From: Cyclobacteriaceae bacterium | GTDB taxonomy: Bacteria; Bacteroidota; Bacteroidia; Cytophagales; Cyclobacteriaceae | Length of the DNA: 64,000 nucleotides | Reading direction: 5' to 3' | Assembly (NCBI GenBank): GCA_016786495.1 | Contig: JAEUUJ010000059.1 | Span: 78,201-142,200, forward strand | Shown: positions 25,074-33,455 of the stretch, in pieces | Numbering within the stretch: the stretch's first letter is position 1 | How the letters are laid out: each line of letters starts with the position of its first letter | Notes under the pieces: model-generated | Told to the model about the DNA's origin: nothing | The model's input: only the letters and a program-made list of their open reading frames with translations | The model's database searches: none | Program-made: the position numbers and the translations under genes

Positions 25074-26423
25074 TTATTTCTTTACTTCAAAACCAAGTTT
25101 CTTCAATCCTTCCTGAACTTCGGGGGCTTGCATAAATAACTTCCATAGCATGCCGGTGCGATAGTTTTCAATCATCACAGGAATGGGACCCTGATCGATT
25201 GCGAGATAGCGCGGTAAATACCATTCCTTTGAAAAACTGAAAGCATCATACGGTCCGTACGTACCCACCAGACTGTCGCGCGATGGCGCATAGATGAATT
25301 TCAGAAACTGCATGCTCTCTTTCGGCGTGTATGGGAATGATGAGAGCGCTGCGGTGGGTGAGATCACACCCAAATCTTCTGAAGGTGAATGACCTGCATA
25401 GCCAATCGGTGAATAGCTGGAGGTCAAACCCCAGCAGTCCGGGCCGTAACCTTCGTAACCTTTAGGGTTGTCAACGCAATAACGATATTGAATCAATGCA
25501 TGATTTTGATTGAGCTTCCAGTAATCGGCATAGCGATCGTGAAGGTTGCGGGGATCAAGCCCTAAGTAGGAGTAGTGCGACCAGAACAACGGACCAACCG
25601 GATCATTGTTTCCTTCAAAGTGATCGAGTACGGTCGGGAGATCGTAGAATACGCGATCGGTTTTTATGCTGTCGTTACGCGCCCAGCCCTGGTGATAAAC
25701 TTCCGGTTTAATCGGATGTGTGGGGGAGGCTGCGGCCATCACATAAGTGATCAGGCACTCATTATAACCACCGATCGGGAAGTTCATTTCCCAGTTGTAT
25801 TCGGGCGACCAATGCCAGTACAGCACATTTTGTCCGTGCGTGTACCAGTTCCAGTCAATCTCGCGCCACAGCTTGTCGATTTTTGCAGCAAGCGCCTTCT
25901 CTTTTTCGTTTCCATCTTTGAAATATTCGCGCACCGTAATTAATCCCTGCATCAGGAACGATGTTTCCACGAGGTCGCCACCATTATCTTTTCGGCCAAA
26001 GGGTTTAACCTTGCCGGTAGTTCCTTCAATCCAGTGCGACCACGCGCCATGGAATCGGTCGGCTGTGTCGAGAAAATTCACGATCTGTGTATAGCGGTCA
26101 AGGGCCTGCTCGCGTGTGATAAATCCGCGCTCGATTCCAACCAAAATGGCCATGATTCCGAAACCTGATCCACCGGTAGTAACTACGGTTTGATCATTTT
26201 CCGGGTAGATGTTGTCCATGTGCGTGCGTTCTTTTCCAAGACCGGAAGTTTTTTCTGCATTGTCCCAGAAATACTGGAAGGTTTGGTATTGAACAAGCGT
26301 AAGGAGTGAATCTTCACTGATGGCCAATGTATCATTTGCCGCCAGTGTTAATTCTTGTTTAGGTTGTTTCGAGCACGATGTGCCGATGATTACAATAAGA
26401 ACAAAAAGGAATACGTACCTCAT
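25074..26423 (-). CDS. GH144-type lipoprotein (paralogue c)
   Basis: A 449-residue protein with a lipoprotein signal peptide, lipobox GTSC with Cys17, then a single GH144-type domain. Conserved blocks are VQYQTFQYFWDNA, GLGKERT, GGSGFGIMAILVGIERGFIT, DNGGDLVETSFLMQGLI, WHWSPEYNWEMNFPIGGYNE, ALSSFPYTPKESM and LAIDQGPIPVMIENYR. It is the minimal form, without an accessory domain. Lipidation means either the periplasmic face or the cell surface. Predicted action is hydrolysis of beta-1,2-glucan or its oligosaccharides. The gene stops four bases before the next one starts and follows an 82-base gap containing a GC-rich hairpin. Confidence 0.88.
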   Translation of the reverse strand: MRYVFLFVLIVIIGTSCSKQPKQELTLAANDTLAISEDSLLTLVQYQTFQYFWDNAEKTSGLGKERTHMDNIYPENDQTVVTTGGSGFGIMAILVGIERGFITREQALDRYTQIVNFLDTADRFHGAWSHWIEGTTGKVKPFGRKDNGGDLVETSFLMQGLITVREYFKDGNEKEKALAAKIDKLWREIDWNWYTHGQNVLYWHWSPEYNWEMNFPIGGYNECLITYVMAAASPTHPIKPEVYHQGWARNDSIKTDRVFYDLPTVLDHFEGNNDPVGPLFWSHYSYLGLDPRNLHDRYADYWKLNQNHALIQYRYCVDNPKGYEGYGPDCWGLTSSYSPIGYAGHSPSEDLGVISPTAALSSFPYTPKESMQFLKFIYAPSRDSLVGTYGPYDAFSFSKEWYLPRYLAIDQGPIPVMIENYRTGMLWKLFMQAPEVQEGLKKLGFEVKK

Positions 26424-26459
26424 CGTTTAAAAGTGTTAAGGGTTACAAATTGATTCGGG

Positions 26460-26473
26460 CCCGGCTTGCCGGG
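26460..26473 (-). repeat. GC-rich hairpin between GH144-type genes
   Basis: CCCGG-CTTG-CCGGG forms a five-base-pair GC-only stem-loop in the 82-base gap (26424-26505) between paralogues b and c. No U-tract follows on the minus strand, so it is not a standard terminator; it could mark an RNA processing or stability point. The rest of the gap shows nothing I recognise. Confidence 0.35.
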
Positions 26474-26505
26474 TGTATTTCGATCATTGCTTCGTCAGCC
26501 TTCTG

Positions 26506-28668
26506 CTAACGCGATGCGCTGATTTTCTTTAACGCTTCCTGAACTTCAGGATTTGCCATGAACAAATCCCACAGCAAGTTGCTGCGGTAATTTTCAATCA
26601 TCACGGTAATGGGAGCCTGATTCAACCCCATATAAATAGGGGAGCACCAGTTGTTGTCTAAGTCGATGGCATCCCGGAATCCGTAATAGCCATACAAGTA
26701 TTTTCCGTAGGTACGGTAATAGTTTTTCAGCGCCCGCATGGAAGCTTCCGGTGTGTACGGAAACGATGCCAGTGCTCCGGTAGCCGTGAGTTTGCCCTTG
26801 TCACCTTTGACGGTTGGTTCATCTGCTGTATAATAAGAAACGCCATCGCTGGCCGTCAGCCCCCAGAAGTCAGCGCCATAGCCCTTATGCTTCAGCGGAT
26901 TTTCGATGCAATAGCGAAGGTTGATTTCAGCGATGCGTTGATTGTTGTCGAAGTAGTTTACATACCGATCGGTGAACTGGTGAGGATTCAGACCGAGAAA
27001 AGAATAGTGTACGAAGAACAACGGCCCGCCATTAGACACACCCACGGGCAGTGCAATTCCGTGATAGGTATTTCCATTGATATAACTAGCTCCGTCCGTT
27101 GTTTGGCCCCAGTTGGTCCGGTAGATGGCTGCTTCCGCAGATTGACTTGCCCATCCCGAATAATACAGCGATGCTGGAACACCATGCGTAGATGACGCGA
27201 TCGCCAGGAAGTACGTGATCATTGTTTCGTTCCAGCCGATCAGCTTGTGATTGATTATCCATTCCTGATCGGGCGACCAGTGCCAAAACAAGAAGTCTGA
27301 ATCGTTGGTACGTCTGTACCAATCCCACTCCACCTCGTTCCAGAGTTTCGTGATGGTGTTTCTGATTTGGGTTTCATTGGCATTGTTGCCGTTGAAAAAT
27401 TGCCGGGCTGCCAGCAGTCCCTGCATGAGAAATGATGTTTCCACCAGATCACCACCGTTGTCGCGTTGACCGAAGAACGGAACAACGTGACCCGTGGTGC
27501 CATCGAGGAAGTGCGGGAACACACCATGAAATCTGTCGGCTTTTGAAAGGAAGGTTGTGATGCGAATAAATCGCTCTGCTGCTTGATCACGCGTAATAAA
27601 ACCTCTTTTCGTTGCGGCAAGGATGGCCATCATTCCGAAACCCGAAGCTCCGGTGGCAATCATGGTCGATCTGCCCGGAATGTTTTCCAATGCAAGTCCG
27701 CTGTTAGACTCACATCCGTCCCAGTAATACCTGAAATTCGACAACTGAACCATGTCAAGCAGTTCATCGTCTGTCATGGAACGGGTAGAAGCAGTAACTA
27801 CATTGGAGAACGCTGTTTCGCGGTAATTCTGATCGATGTGCGTCAGCTTGTAACGAATGGGCGTGGTTTGTGGTCCGGTAAAGTCGCTGTACCCGGCAAT
27901 CTGTGGCGACTGAATGCCAACTGGATTAAAATCTTTTCCGTTCAGCGAGCGATAGATTTTAATATACTTGATCAGTGGGTTCGTTTCTTTTTTCCAGGTA
28001 ATGTCTACATGCTGCTCGTAACCTTTGGCTGAAACCGCCTTCGGAGCATTGTCAATAATCATCGCAATGGTGGCTGCGGGAACCAATTCGACCTGATCGA
28101 TGAAAATTCTCACGTCAGATGTTGATGGTTGATTTTGTGAGAATACAACAACGGCTATTTCTGCCTGATCAACCGGCTTGTCATTCATCATCGCGCTAAG
28201 CGGAATCCGCACACGCGTCCAGTTGGTTGCAGATGACGAAGAAAGATAGTCGCCCAACTTTACTTTTGTGGATTGAGTTGCGCGTTGAGTTGTCAGGTGT
28301 ACGAAGGGCAATGTTTCCGGAGCGGGATTGCCTTCCGTTTTGATCCAGAATGACAACTCATCAGCATCCTGAAAGTGGTCTTTGCCCCGAAGTTCATGAT
28401 GCAGAATTGCGGCCGACCAAAATCCTTCGGATGCTGACCGATAGGAGAGTTCAAGTGAATTGCCGGGTGTGAACGAATTTTCATCCGACACGGGCAGTTT
28501 GTTTTGAATATTTTTTACCCAGCTGTTGCCGGTATATTCCGTCTTGGTGTAATAATAACTGCCGTCCATGAGGCTGTTCTCAAAAAATATCTTCTCGTGC
28601 AATTCCTGAGCATGCACAAGCGATACGAAGAGAAGAAAAGCAGCAATCAGCAGCCTCACGTTTGACAT
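26506..28668 (-). CDS. Multidomain GH144-like protein with CBM-like and FN3 domains (paralogue b, divergent)
   Basis: A 720-residue exported protein: signal peptide (about 1-20), a beta-sandwich carbohydrate-binding-like domain (about 30-195, with FWSAAILHHELRG and WTRVRIPLSAM), a fibronectin III-like domain (about 205-295) and a C-terminal GH144-type domain (about 300-720). The enzyme domain keeps DNGGDLVETSF, WHWSP and WNET, but differs from its paralogues in the first block (GLALENI instead of GLARER), in the region before SFPYTPE, and in the last motif, where LAIDQGP becomes MGLNQAP. It may have altered specificity or act as a binding protein. It follows the fourth paralogue by 20 bases. 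Confidence 0.82.
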   Translation of the reverse strand: MSNVRLLIAAFLLFVSLVHAQELHEKIFFENSLMDGSYYYTKTEYTGNSWVKNIQNKLPVSDENSFTPGNSLELSYRSASEGFWSAAILHHELRGKDHFQDADELSFWIKTEGNPAPETLPFVHLTTQRATQSTKVKLGDYLSSSSATNWTRVRIPLSAMMNDKPVDQAEIAVVVFSQNQPSTSDVRIFIDQVELVPAATIAMIIDNAPKAVSAKGYEQHVDITWKKETNPLIKYIKIYRSLNGKDFNPVGIQSPQIAGYSDFTGPQTTPIRYKLTHIDQNYRETAFSNVVTASTRSMTDDELLDMVQLSNFRYYWDGCESNSGLALENIPGRSTMIATGASGFGMMAILAATKRGFITRDQAAERFIRITTFLSKADRFHGVFPHFLDGTTGHVVPFFGQRDNGGDLVETSFLMQGLLAARQFFNGNNANETQIRNTITKLWNEVEWDWYRRTNDSDFLFWHWSPDQEWIINHKLIGWNETMITYFLAIASSTHGVPASLYYSGWASQSAEAAIYRTNWGQTTDGASYINGNTYHGIALPVGVSNGGPLFFVHYSFLGLNPHQFTDRYVNYFDNNQRIAEINLRYCIENPLKHKGYGADFWGLTASDGVSYYTADEPTVKGDKGKLTATGALASFPYTPEASMRALKNYYRTYGKYLYGYYGFRDAIDLDNNWCSPIYMGLNQAPITVMIENYRSNLLWDLFMANPEVQEALKKISASR

Positions 28669-28688
28669 TATTCTGACGTATTCAGATG

Positions 28689-30686
28689 TTAATAATTAAA
28701 CTCAAGCTTGTTCAGGCCGGCCTGCACTTCAGGAGCCGACATAAACAATTCCCACAACAATCCTGTCCGGTAGTTTTCAATCATCACCACGATGGGCCCC
28801 TGATCGATTGCCAGGTATGAATCCGCATACCAGTTTTCGGAAGGGTTAAATGCATCGTAGAAGCCATAGTTGCCCCACAGGCGATCGCCCATCGTATAAT
28901 AGAAGAATTTTAACGCGCGCATCGATTCCTCCGGTGTATAAGGGAACGAAGAAAGTGCCGCGGTAGGAGTGATCACACCCAGATCATTGGTTGGAGAGTG
29001 TGCGTTGTATCCGGATTGATTATCACTGGCCGTTAAGCCCCAGCAGTCGGCACTGTATCCGGGAAATGACTTGGGATTTCGAACGCAGTATTTGTAATTG
29101 ATGATGGAGTGGTTGGTGTTTTGAACCCAGTAGTTTCCATATGCATCACTGAGGTTGCGCGGATCCAATCCCATGAAGGAGTAGTGAGCAAAGAACAGCG
29201 GGCCGCCATAAGCCGATCCAAGCGGCAGGGTCACACCTTCGTACGAACTTCCGTTTTGCATGCCGCCATTACTGGCCCAGCCGGCATCGTACACACTTTT
29301 TGGGATCGTGTTATTGGCAGGAGCTGAAGCAGCAAGTACGTAGGTGATCAAACATTCGTTCCAGCCTTTTATCTGATGATTCATGATCCAGCCTTTGTCG
29401 GTCGACCAGTGCCAGTACAGCACGTTTTGATTATCCTGACGATACCAGTCCCATTCAACAGCCTGCCATAACGTATTGATGCGGGTAATGAGAGCTTGCT
29501 CAGACGGCACACCACTGTCTAAATACTGGCGGAATGTGATAAGTCCCTGTACGAGATAAGCTGTTTCAACGAGGTCACCCCCGTTGTCATTCGCGCTGAA
29601 CGGAATTACATCACCGGTGTTTCCATTGATCCAGTGCGACCATGCTCCGTGAAACCGATCGGTTATTTCCAGATAATCCAGAATTTTATCCATGCGCTGC
29701 AATCCTTCATTGCGTGTGATAAAGTTTCGTTCCATACCTACGATCAGCGCCATAATGCCGAACCCAGAGCCCCCACTTGTGATCAGATCACCGGAGGAGT
29801 TACGTTCGCGTGCCATGCCACTCGCGGGGTGGGCAAAATCGTAGAAGTATTTAAATGTCTGTTTCTGTACCACCGAGAGCAAGTCGTTGGTGTTATCGTT
29901 ATCGCTGTCTTTATCATTCGGAAGCAGCGGCATTTTGGGTGTGTAGTCGATTTCGGAATACAATGTTTTTGAGATGGCTGAAAAACCCTGGCCATCCGCG
30001 CCTTTTAAAGAGGCTGTGATTGAAAATGTGTATTTGCTCAGGTAAGACAAAGGCGCCACGGAAGTTACCGTTGCTGTTCTGTTTTCGTTGGATAGCGCAA
30101 CCTGGAGCGCAGGAGACCCGGGTCCTGATAGTTTGATGGCGCTTGACGTGGTAGTTGGGTTTATGGGCACAGAGAAGTTGATGACTGCTGAGAATGCAAG
30201 CGGCACATCGTACACGCGTGCCGGGATCGTCACGTTTGTTTCTCCTATGGTGATGGAAGTAATGGAAAGACTTCCGAGGGTGGTTTTGAATGCAATGGAT
30301 TGTGCAGTGAACTTCTTTCCGCTGGCGGACTCCAATGCGTCTGACAATTCGATTGTATAAATGGTTCCGTTTTCCAAACTCCCTTCCGGGAAGATGATGA
30401 CGGTTTTGTTGCCGGAGGATAATGTTTTGTTTGTGACGACTTCGGTACCGTCTTGCTTGAGTGTAATACCTTCTGCCACAGAACCGGGCTTGAGACCATC
30501 CGAGAACGTGAGTGAAATGCTTTGGTCTACCGGCAGGCCGGTAGGCATGGGTTCGGTTGGGTCAACTTCCGTGCTTCCGATGAATACGCTTTGTAACGTA
30601 ACGCTGCCAGGATTTTCATCTTCACCGCAACCCGAAATAAACAGGGAAATAAAAAGTACAAGAAAAGAAATGCTTCGTAATGTCAT
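28689..30686 (-). CDS. GH144-type lipoprotein with two Ig-like domains (paralogue a)
   Basis: A 665-residue lipoprotein, lipobox ISGC with Cys20. Two Big_5-type bacterial Ig-like domains follow (about 29-135 and 136-250; ISLTFSDGLKPGSV and AVINFSVPINPTTT mark their starts), then the GH144-type domain (about 268-665) with SGMARERN, GGSGFGIMALIVGMERNFIT, DNGGDLVETAYL, WHWST, NECLITYVLA, ALSSFPYTPEESM and LAIDQGPIVVMIENYR intact. The stalk of Ig domains on a lipidated N-terminus suggests an enzyme displayed away from the outer membrane, perhaps the surface endo-glucanase that starts polymer breakdown. The ATG is 14 bases after a strong hairpin. Confidence 0.88.
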   Translation of the reverse strand: MTLRSISFLVLFISLFISGCGEDENPGSVTLQSVFIGSTEVDPTEPMPTGLPVDQSISLTFSDGLKPGSVAEGITLKQDGTEVVTNKTLSSGNKTVIIFPEGSLENGTIYTIELSDALESASGKKFTAQSIAFKTTLGSLSITSITIGETNVTIPARVYDVPLAFSAVINFSVPINPTTTSSAIKLSGPGSPALQVALSNENRTATVTSVAPLSYLSKYTFSITASLKGADGQGFSAISKTLYSEIDYTPKMPLLPNDKDSDNDNTNDLLSVVQKQTFKYFYDFAHPASGMARERNSSGDLITSGGSGFGIMALIVGMERNFITRNEGLQRMDKILDYLEITDRFHGAWSHWINGNTGDVIPFSANDNGGDLVETAYLVQGLITFRQYLDSGVPSEQALITRINTLWQAVEWDWYRQDNQNVLYWHWSTDKGWIMNHQIKGWNECLITYVLAASAPANNTIPKSVYDAGWASNGGMQNGSSYEGVTLPLGSAYGGPLFFAHYSFMGLDPRNLSDAYGNYWVQNTNHSIINYKYCVRNPKSFPGYSADCWGLTASDNQSGYNAHSPTNDLGVITPTAALSSFPYTPEESMRALKFFYYTMGDRLWGNYGFYDAFNPSENWYADSYLAIDQGPIVVMIENYRTGLLWELFMSAPEVQAGLNKLEFNY

Positions 30687-30699
30687 GTTATAGAAAAAA

Positions 30700-30728
30700 G
30701 AAGACCCCAGACCGGGTCTGGGGTCTTC
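30700..30728 (-). terminator. Strong terminator-like hairpin inside the locus
   Basis: GAAGACCCCAGAC (30700-30712), a CGG loop, and GTCTGGGGTCTTC (30716-30728) form a perfect 13-base-pair stem. On the minus strand it is followed by TTTTTTCTA, the full form of an intrinsic terminator. It sits 47 bases after the glycan-binding protein gene and 14 bases before the start of the first GH144-type gene, so it divides the binding/import genes from the enzymes. Partial read-through or 3'-end stabilisation would give more SusCD mRNA than enzyme mRNA. Confidence 0.8.
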
Positions 30729-30774
30729 GATGATTAAATGAATGGTTATTTACTCACAATTCTGGATTGCCGCC

Positions 30775-31869
30775 TTAATCTTCATTGTTAATGATGGCTT
30801 GTATTTCAGCCTGAGTCAATGCTTTGTTGAATAAGCGCATTTCATCGTAATTACTCAAATCCGAACGATGAGCCCACTCGAGAAAACGAGGAGCTCCTGA
30901 GGCGATGTTCATAATGTCACATCCGGCCCAATCGATTTTTGACTCATCGACAGGAAACGTACCTGTACTCACAACGTTTCCGTTAATGTAAAGTGTAGCC
31001 CCGGTCGGTGTTATTACAAACGCAATATGAATCCACGTTCCAGGCGTAGCCTTCGCAGTGGCTCCACCGTCAAACCAGCTCTCCTGGGTTCCATTCCCCA
31101 CATTAAGCTTGACTACTTGATTACCTCCAATATTTTCTCTGAATAGCCGCAATCCTTTTGTTCGATTGTTTGGTGCTGTTGGATGCGCGGGGTCCGGAGC
31201 ACTTATAGTGAGAATTCCGGAGCGATCGGGGGTATTATTGCATTTGTACCAAAACACTGCAGAGAAATTATTTGATAGTGTCAGTTTATTGGTCGGGAAT
31301 GTCAAGTAGGCATCGTTCGCGCCTAGATAAGATTTTCCACCAGCAATGAAATCATCTGAAAACTGGGGAATTCCTGACACTATTGCTTTTGTTATGGTAA
31401 CTTGTTCAGTGTAATCTCCATTAAATGGCATATAAAACATTTCTCCATCATAGACCGGATCATATGGTTCCTCTTTTTTGAAGTTGATGCTTTGAGTAGT
31501 TGTTTTACCTGCCCCGTCTACAGCAGTAACTGTTAACTCGTGGTCTCCATTTTCGAGGGTTTCATATGTGTAAGCAGCAATCGCGTTTCGATAATCAATG
31601 AATTTATTAAGTGTAATTAAATCTTCGCCATCAAGGTTGATTGTCACTTCCGCTACTTCAATGTCATCTGACACCTTTACATTGATATCTATCGGTGCAA
31701 TATCCTCCAATACTCGATAAGAAGTGCCTTCGAGTGGATAGTTGAACGTGATCGTCGGAGCCGTTACATCAGCACCTTGCGGGGCTCCCTTAATGTCATC
31801 AATGTAGCCATCCTTGCACCCAAATGCTGCAATCAGCATTCCGATCAAAAGCAATTGTTTTAATTTCAT
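30775..31869 (-). CDS. LamG/concanavalin-type surface glycan-binding lipoprotein
   Basis: A 364-residue lipoprotein, lipobox AFGC with Cys18. Residues about 35-130 form an Ig-like beta-sandwich (ITFNYPLEGTSYRVLEDIAP to ELTVTAVDGAGKTTTQ), and residues about 145-360 a LamG/concanavalin A-like domain (FSAVFWYKCN, GTWIHIAFVITPTGATLYIN, YDEMRLFNKALTQAEI). It lies directly after SusD (21 bases), the usual place of a surface glycan-binding protein in a utilisation locus. It should capture the polymer at the cell surface. No catalytic residues were recognised. Beta-1,2-glucan as ligand is inferred from the enzymes downstream. Confidence 0.82.
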   Translation of the reverse strand: MKLKQLLLIGMLIAAFGCKDGYIDDIKGAPQGADVTAPTITFNYPLEGTSYRVLEDIAPIDINVKVSDDIEVAEVTINLDGEDLITLNKFIDYRNAIAAYTYETLENGDHELTVTAVDGAGKTTTQSINFKKEEPYDPVYDGEMFYMPFNGDYTEQVTITKAIVSGIPQFSDDFIAGGKSYLGANDAYLTFPTNKLTLSNNFSAVFWYKCNNTPDRSGILTISAPDPAHPTAPNNRTKGLRLFRENIGGNQVVKLNVGNGTQESWFDGGATAKATPGTWIHIAFVITPTGATLYINGNVVSTGTFPVDESKIDWAGCDIMNIASGAPRFLEWAHRSDLSNYDEMRLFNKALTQAEIQAIINNED

Positions 31870-31890
31870 TTTATTACAGTTTATGGTTAA

Positions 31891-33435
31891 CTATTGTAGT
31901 TGCGATAAAATATCGGCCTGCTCGGTTGGATAGGGTAAAAACCTGTCAGCCGCTGTATACGTTCGGCGGATATCGTTGAGTTCAGAAGTTTTGTTATGAC
32001 GTACCATATCTTCGAAACGCGTACCCCATTCCATTGCAAGTTCTGCATACTTCTCGTCTAGTACTTGATCGATAGTAACCGCACCCAGAGCGCTTAAGCC
32101 TGCCCGACTTCTAACCAGATTAACAGCCTCAGTAGCCGTCATTTCGGAACTTGATGCCCCCATCGCAACAGCTTCGGCATGCATCAGAAGAACCTGTGCA
32201 TAGCGGATAACACGGAAATTATTTCCTGAACTATATCCTGTACGACCCGGAGTGATTTGATCAGAAGGGAGGTAATGCTTACCACTTGAAAATAGTGCTC
32301 TTGCTTCTTCAGCCCCCGGTCCTGTATTGCCAATGACGTCTCCGCTTAGCGTCTCATTAGAAATATAGGACGGTAAATCTTCGGCTCCGTTCAGTTCTTC
32401 TAAACTATCTATTCCTGCTTGAGTGAACAGTACGCTGGTTACCAACCGATCTTCATCGTCACGATCTATCATAAACTGGATGTACTTAATTGTCGGTTCC
32501 CAAAAACCCCAACCTCCGTTTTCTCCTGGTACAGCCGGTTCAAACTTGTTAGGTCCAAAGAAATCCCACAAGTATCCGTTAGAAGCACCCGAGCCGGTGC
32601 CGTAATCAGAATACTGAAGTTCCAGCAAATTCTCATTATTCAACTTTCCTGGAACCTTAAACAATTGATAGTAATTGGCTTCCAATGAGAATAAATTAGA
32701 TCCAATGATCTCATCAGTCGCATCAGCTACTGCTTGCCAGTTTGAAATTTCCAGATTGGCCCAGGCCTTTACCGCCAATGCAGTGTGTTTCGTTACGCCA
32801 CCAACGATATCAGTTCGTTGGTTCGGACGAAGGTTTGGCAGCAATGGAATTGCCTCATCCATCAAGTCGGAGATGTACTGCATTACCTCCTCATGTGTGC
32901 GCAAGGGTTCGTTGTAGAGATCATCTGATAACGAAGTTTTGGGTATGAGAATATCTCCAAACATGCGCGAAATCTGAAGTAATTCAAAACCATAAAGAAC
33001 CTTGATTTCAGCTTTGTATTGATCGGCAACGGCTGGGTTTGGCGCGAATTCCTTATACTTCTCTATCTCCTCCATGGCACCTAAAAATGTAAACAGATCT
33101 CCATACAGGTTTAGCCATGCAGAATTCGGCATCCAGTCTGATGCTACGTATTTGTATTCATCGGTTGCGATAAGCGGAGCCTGGTCACCAGCGGCATTGA
33201 CATCGTCACCACGAACAGCGATGATCGGGAAAGTCTCCCATTGCAGATCGTAAAACGTTGCATAAGCTCCAATACGATAGTTGTTCATTTGTTCAGTGTC
33301 GGTGTAATCCGTATCACTGCTAAGTTTATTGTTTTCCAGCGGCTCATCGAGATAGCCATCACACGCGGTTAAAAGCAGGAATGCTGCCAAAACCGAGAGA
33401 GTCTTTTTCGTAAGTTTCATGAATTTCATAATCAT
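31891..33435 (-). CDS. SusD/RagB family outer membrane lipoprotein
   Basis: A 514-residue SusD-like protein with lipobox LTAC (Cys25 counted from the first Met; shorter starts at Met3 or Met6 are also possible). The N-terminal CDGYLDEPLENN and C-terminal FRVIRYAQVLLMHAEAVAMG and RFEDMVRHNKTSEL blocks are standard SusD/RagB features, and length is typical (500-550). SusD proteins form the lid of the SusC pore and bind the incoming glycan. The gene follows susC by 20 bases and is certainly co-transcribed with it. Confidence 0.95.
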   Translation of the reverse strand: MIMKFMKLTKKTLSVLAAFLLLTACDGYLDEPLENNKLSSDTDYTDTEQMNNYRIGAYATFYDLQWETFPIIAVRGDDVNAAGDQAPLIATDEYKYVASDWMPNSAWLNLYGDLFTFLGAMEEIEKYKEFAPNPAVADQYKAEIKVLYGFELLQISRMFGDILIPKTSLSDDLYNEPLRTHEEVMQYISDLMDEAIPLLPNLRPNQRTDIVGGVTKHTALAVKAWANLEISNWQAVADATDEIIGSNLFSLEANYYQLFKVPGKLNNENLLELQYSDYGTGSGASNGYLWDFFGPNKFEPAVPGENGGWGFWEPTIKYIQFMIDRDDEDRLVTSVLFTQAGIDSLEELNGAEDLPSYISNETLSGDVIGNTGPGAEEARALFSSGKHYLPSDQITPGRTGYSSGNNFRVIRYAQVLLMHAEAVAMGASSSEMTATEAVNLVRSRAGLSALGAVTIDQVLDEKYAELAMEWGTRFEDMVRHNKTSELNDIRRTYTAADRFLPYPTEQADILSQLQ

Positions 33436-33455
33436 TCAATTGTTTTTTATCTCCC

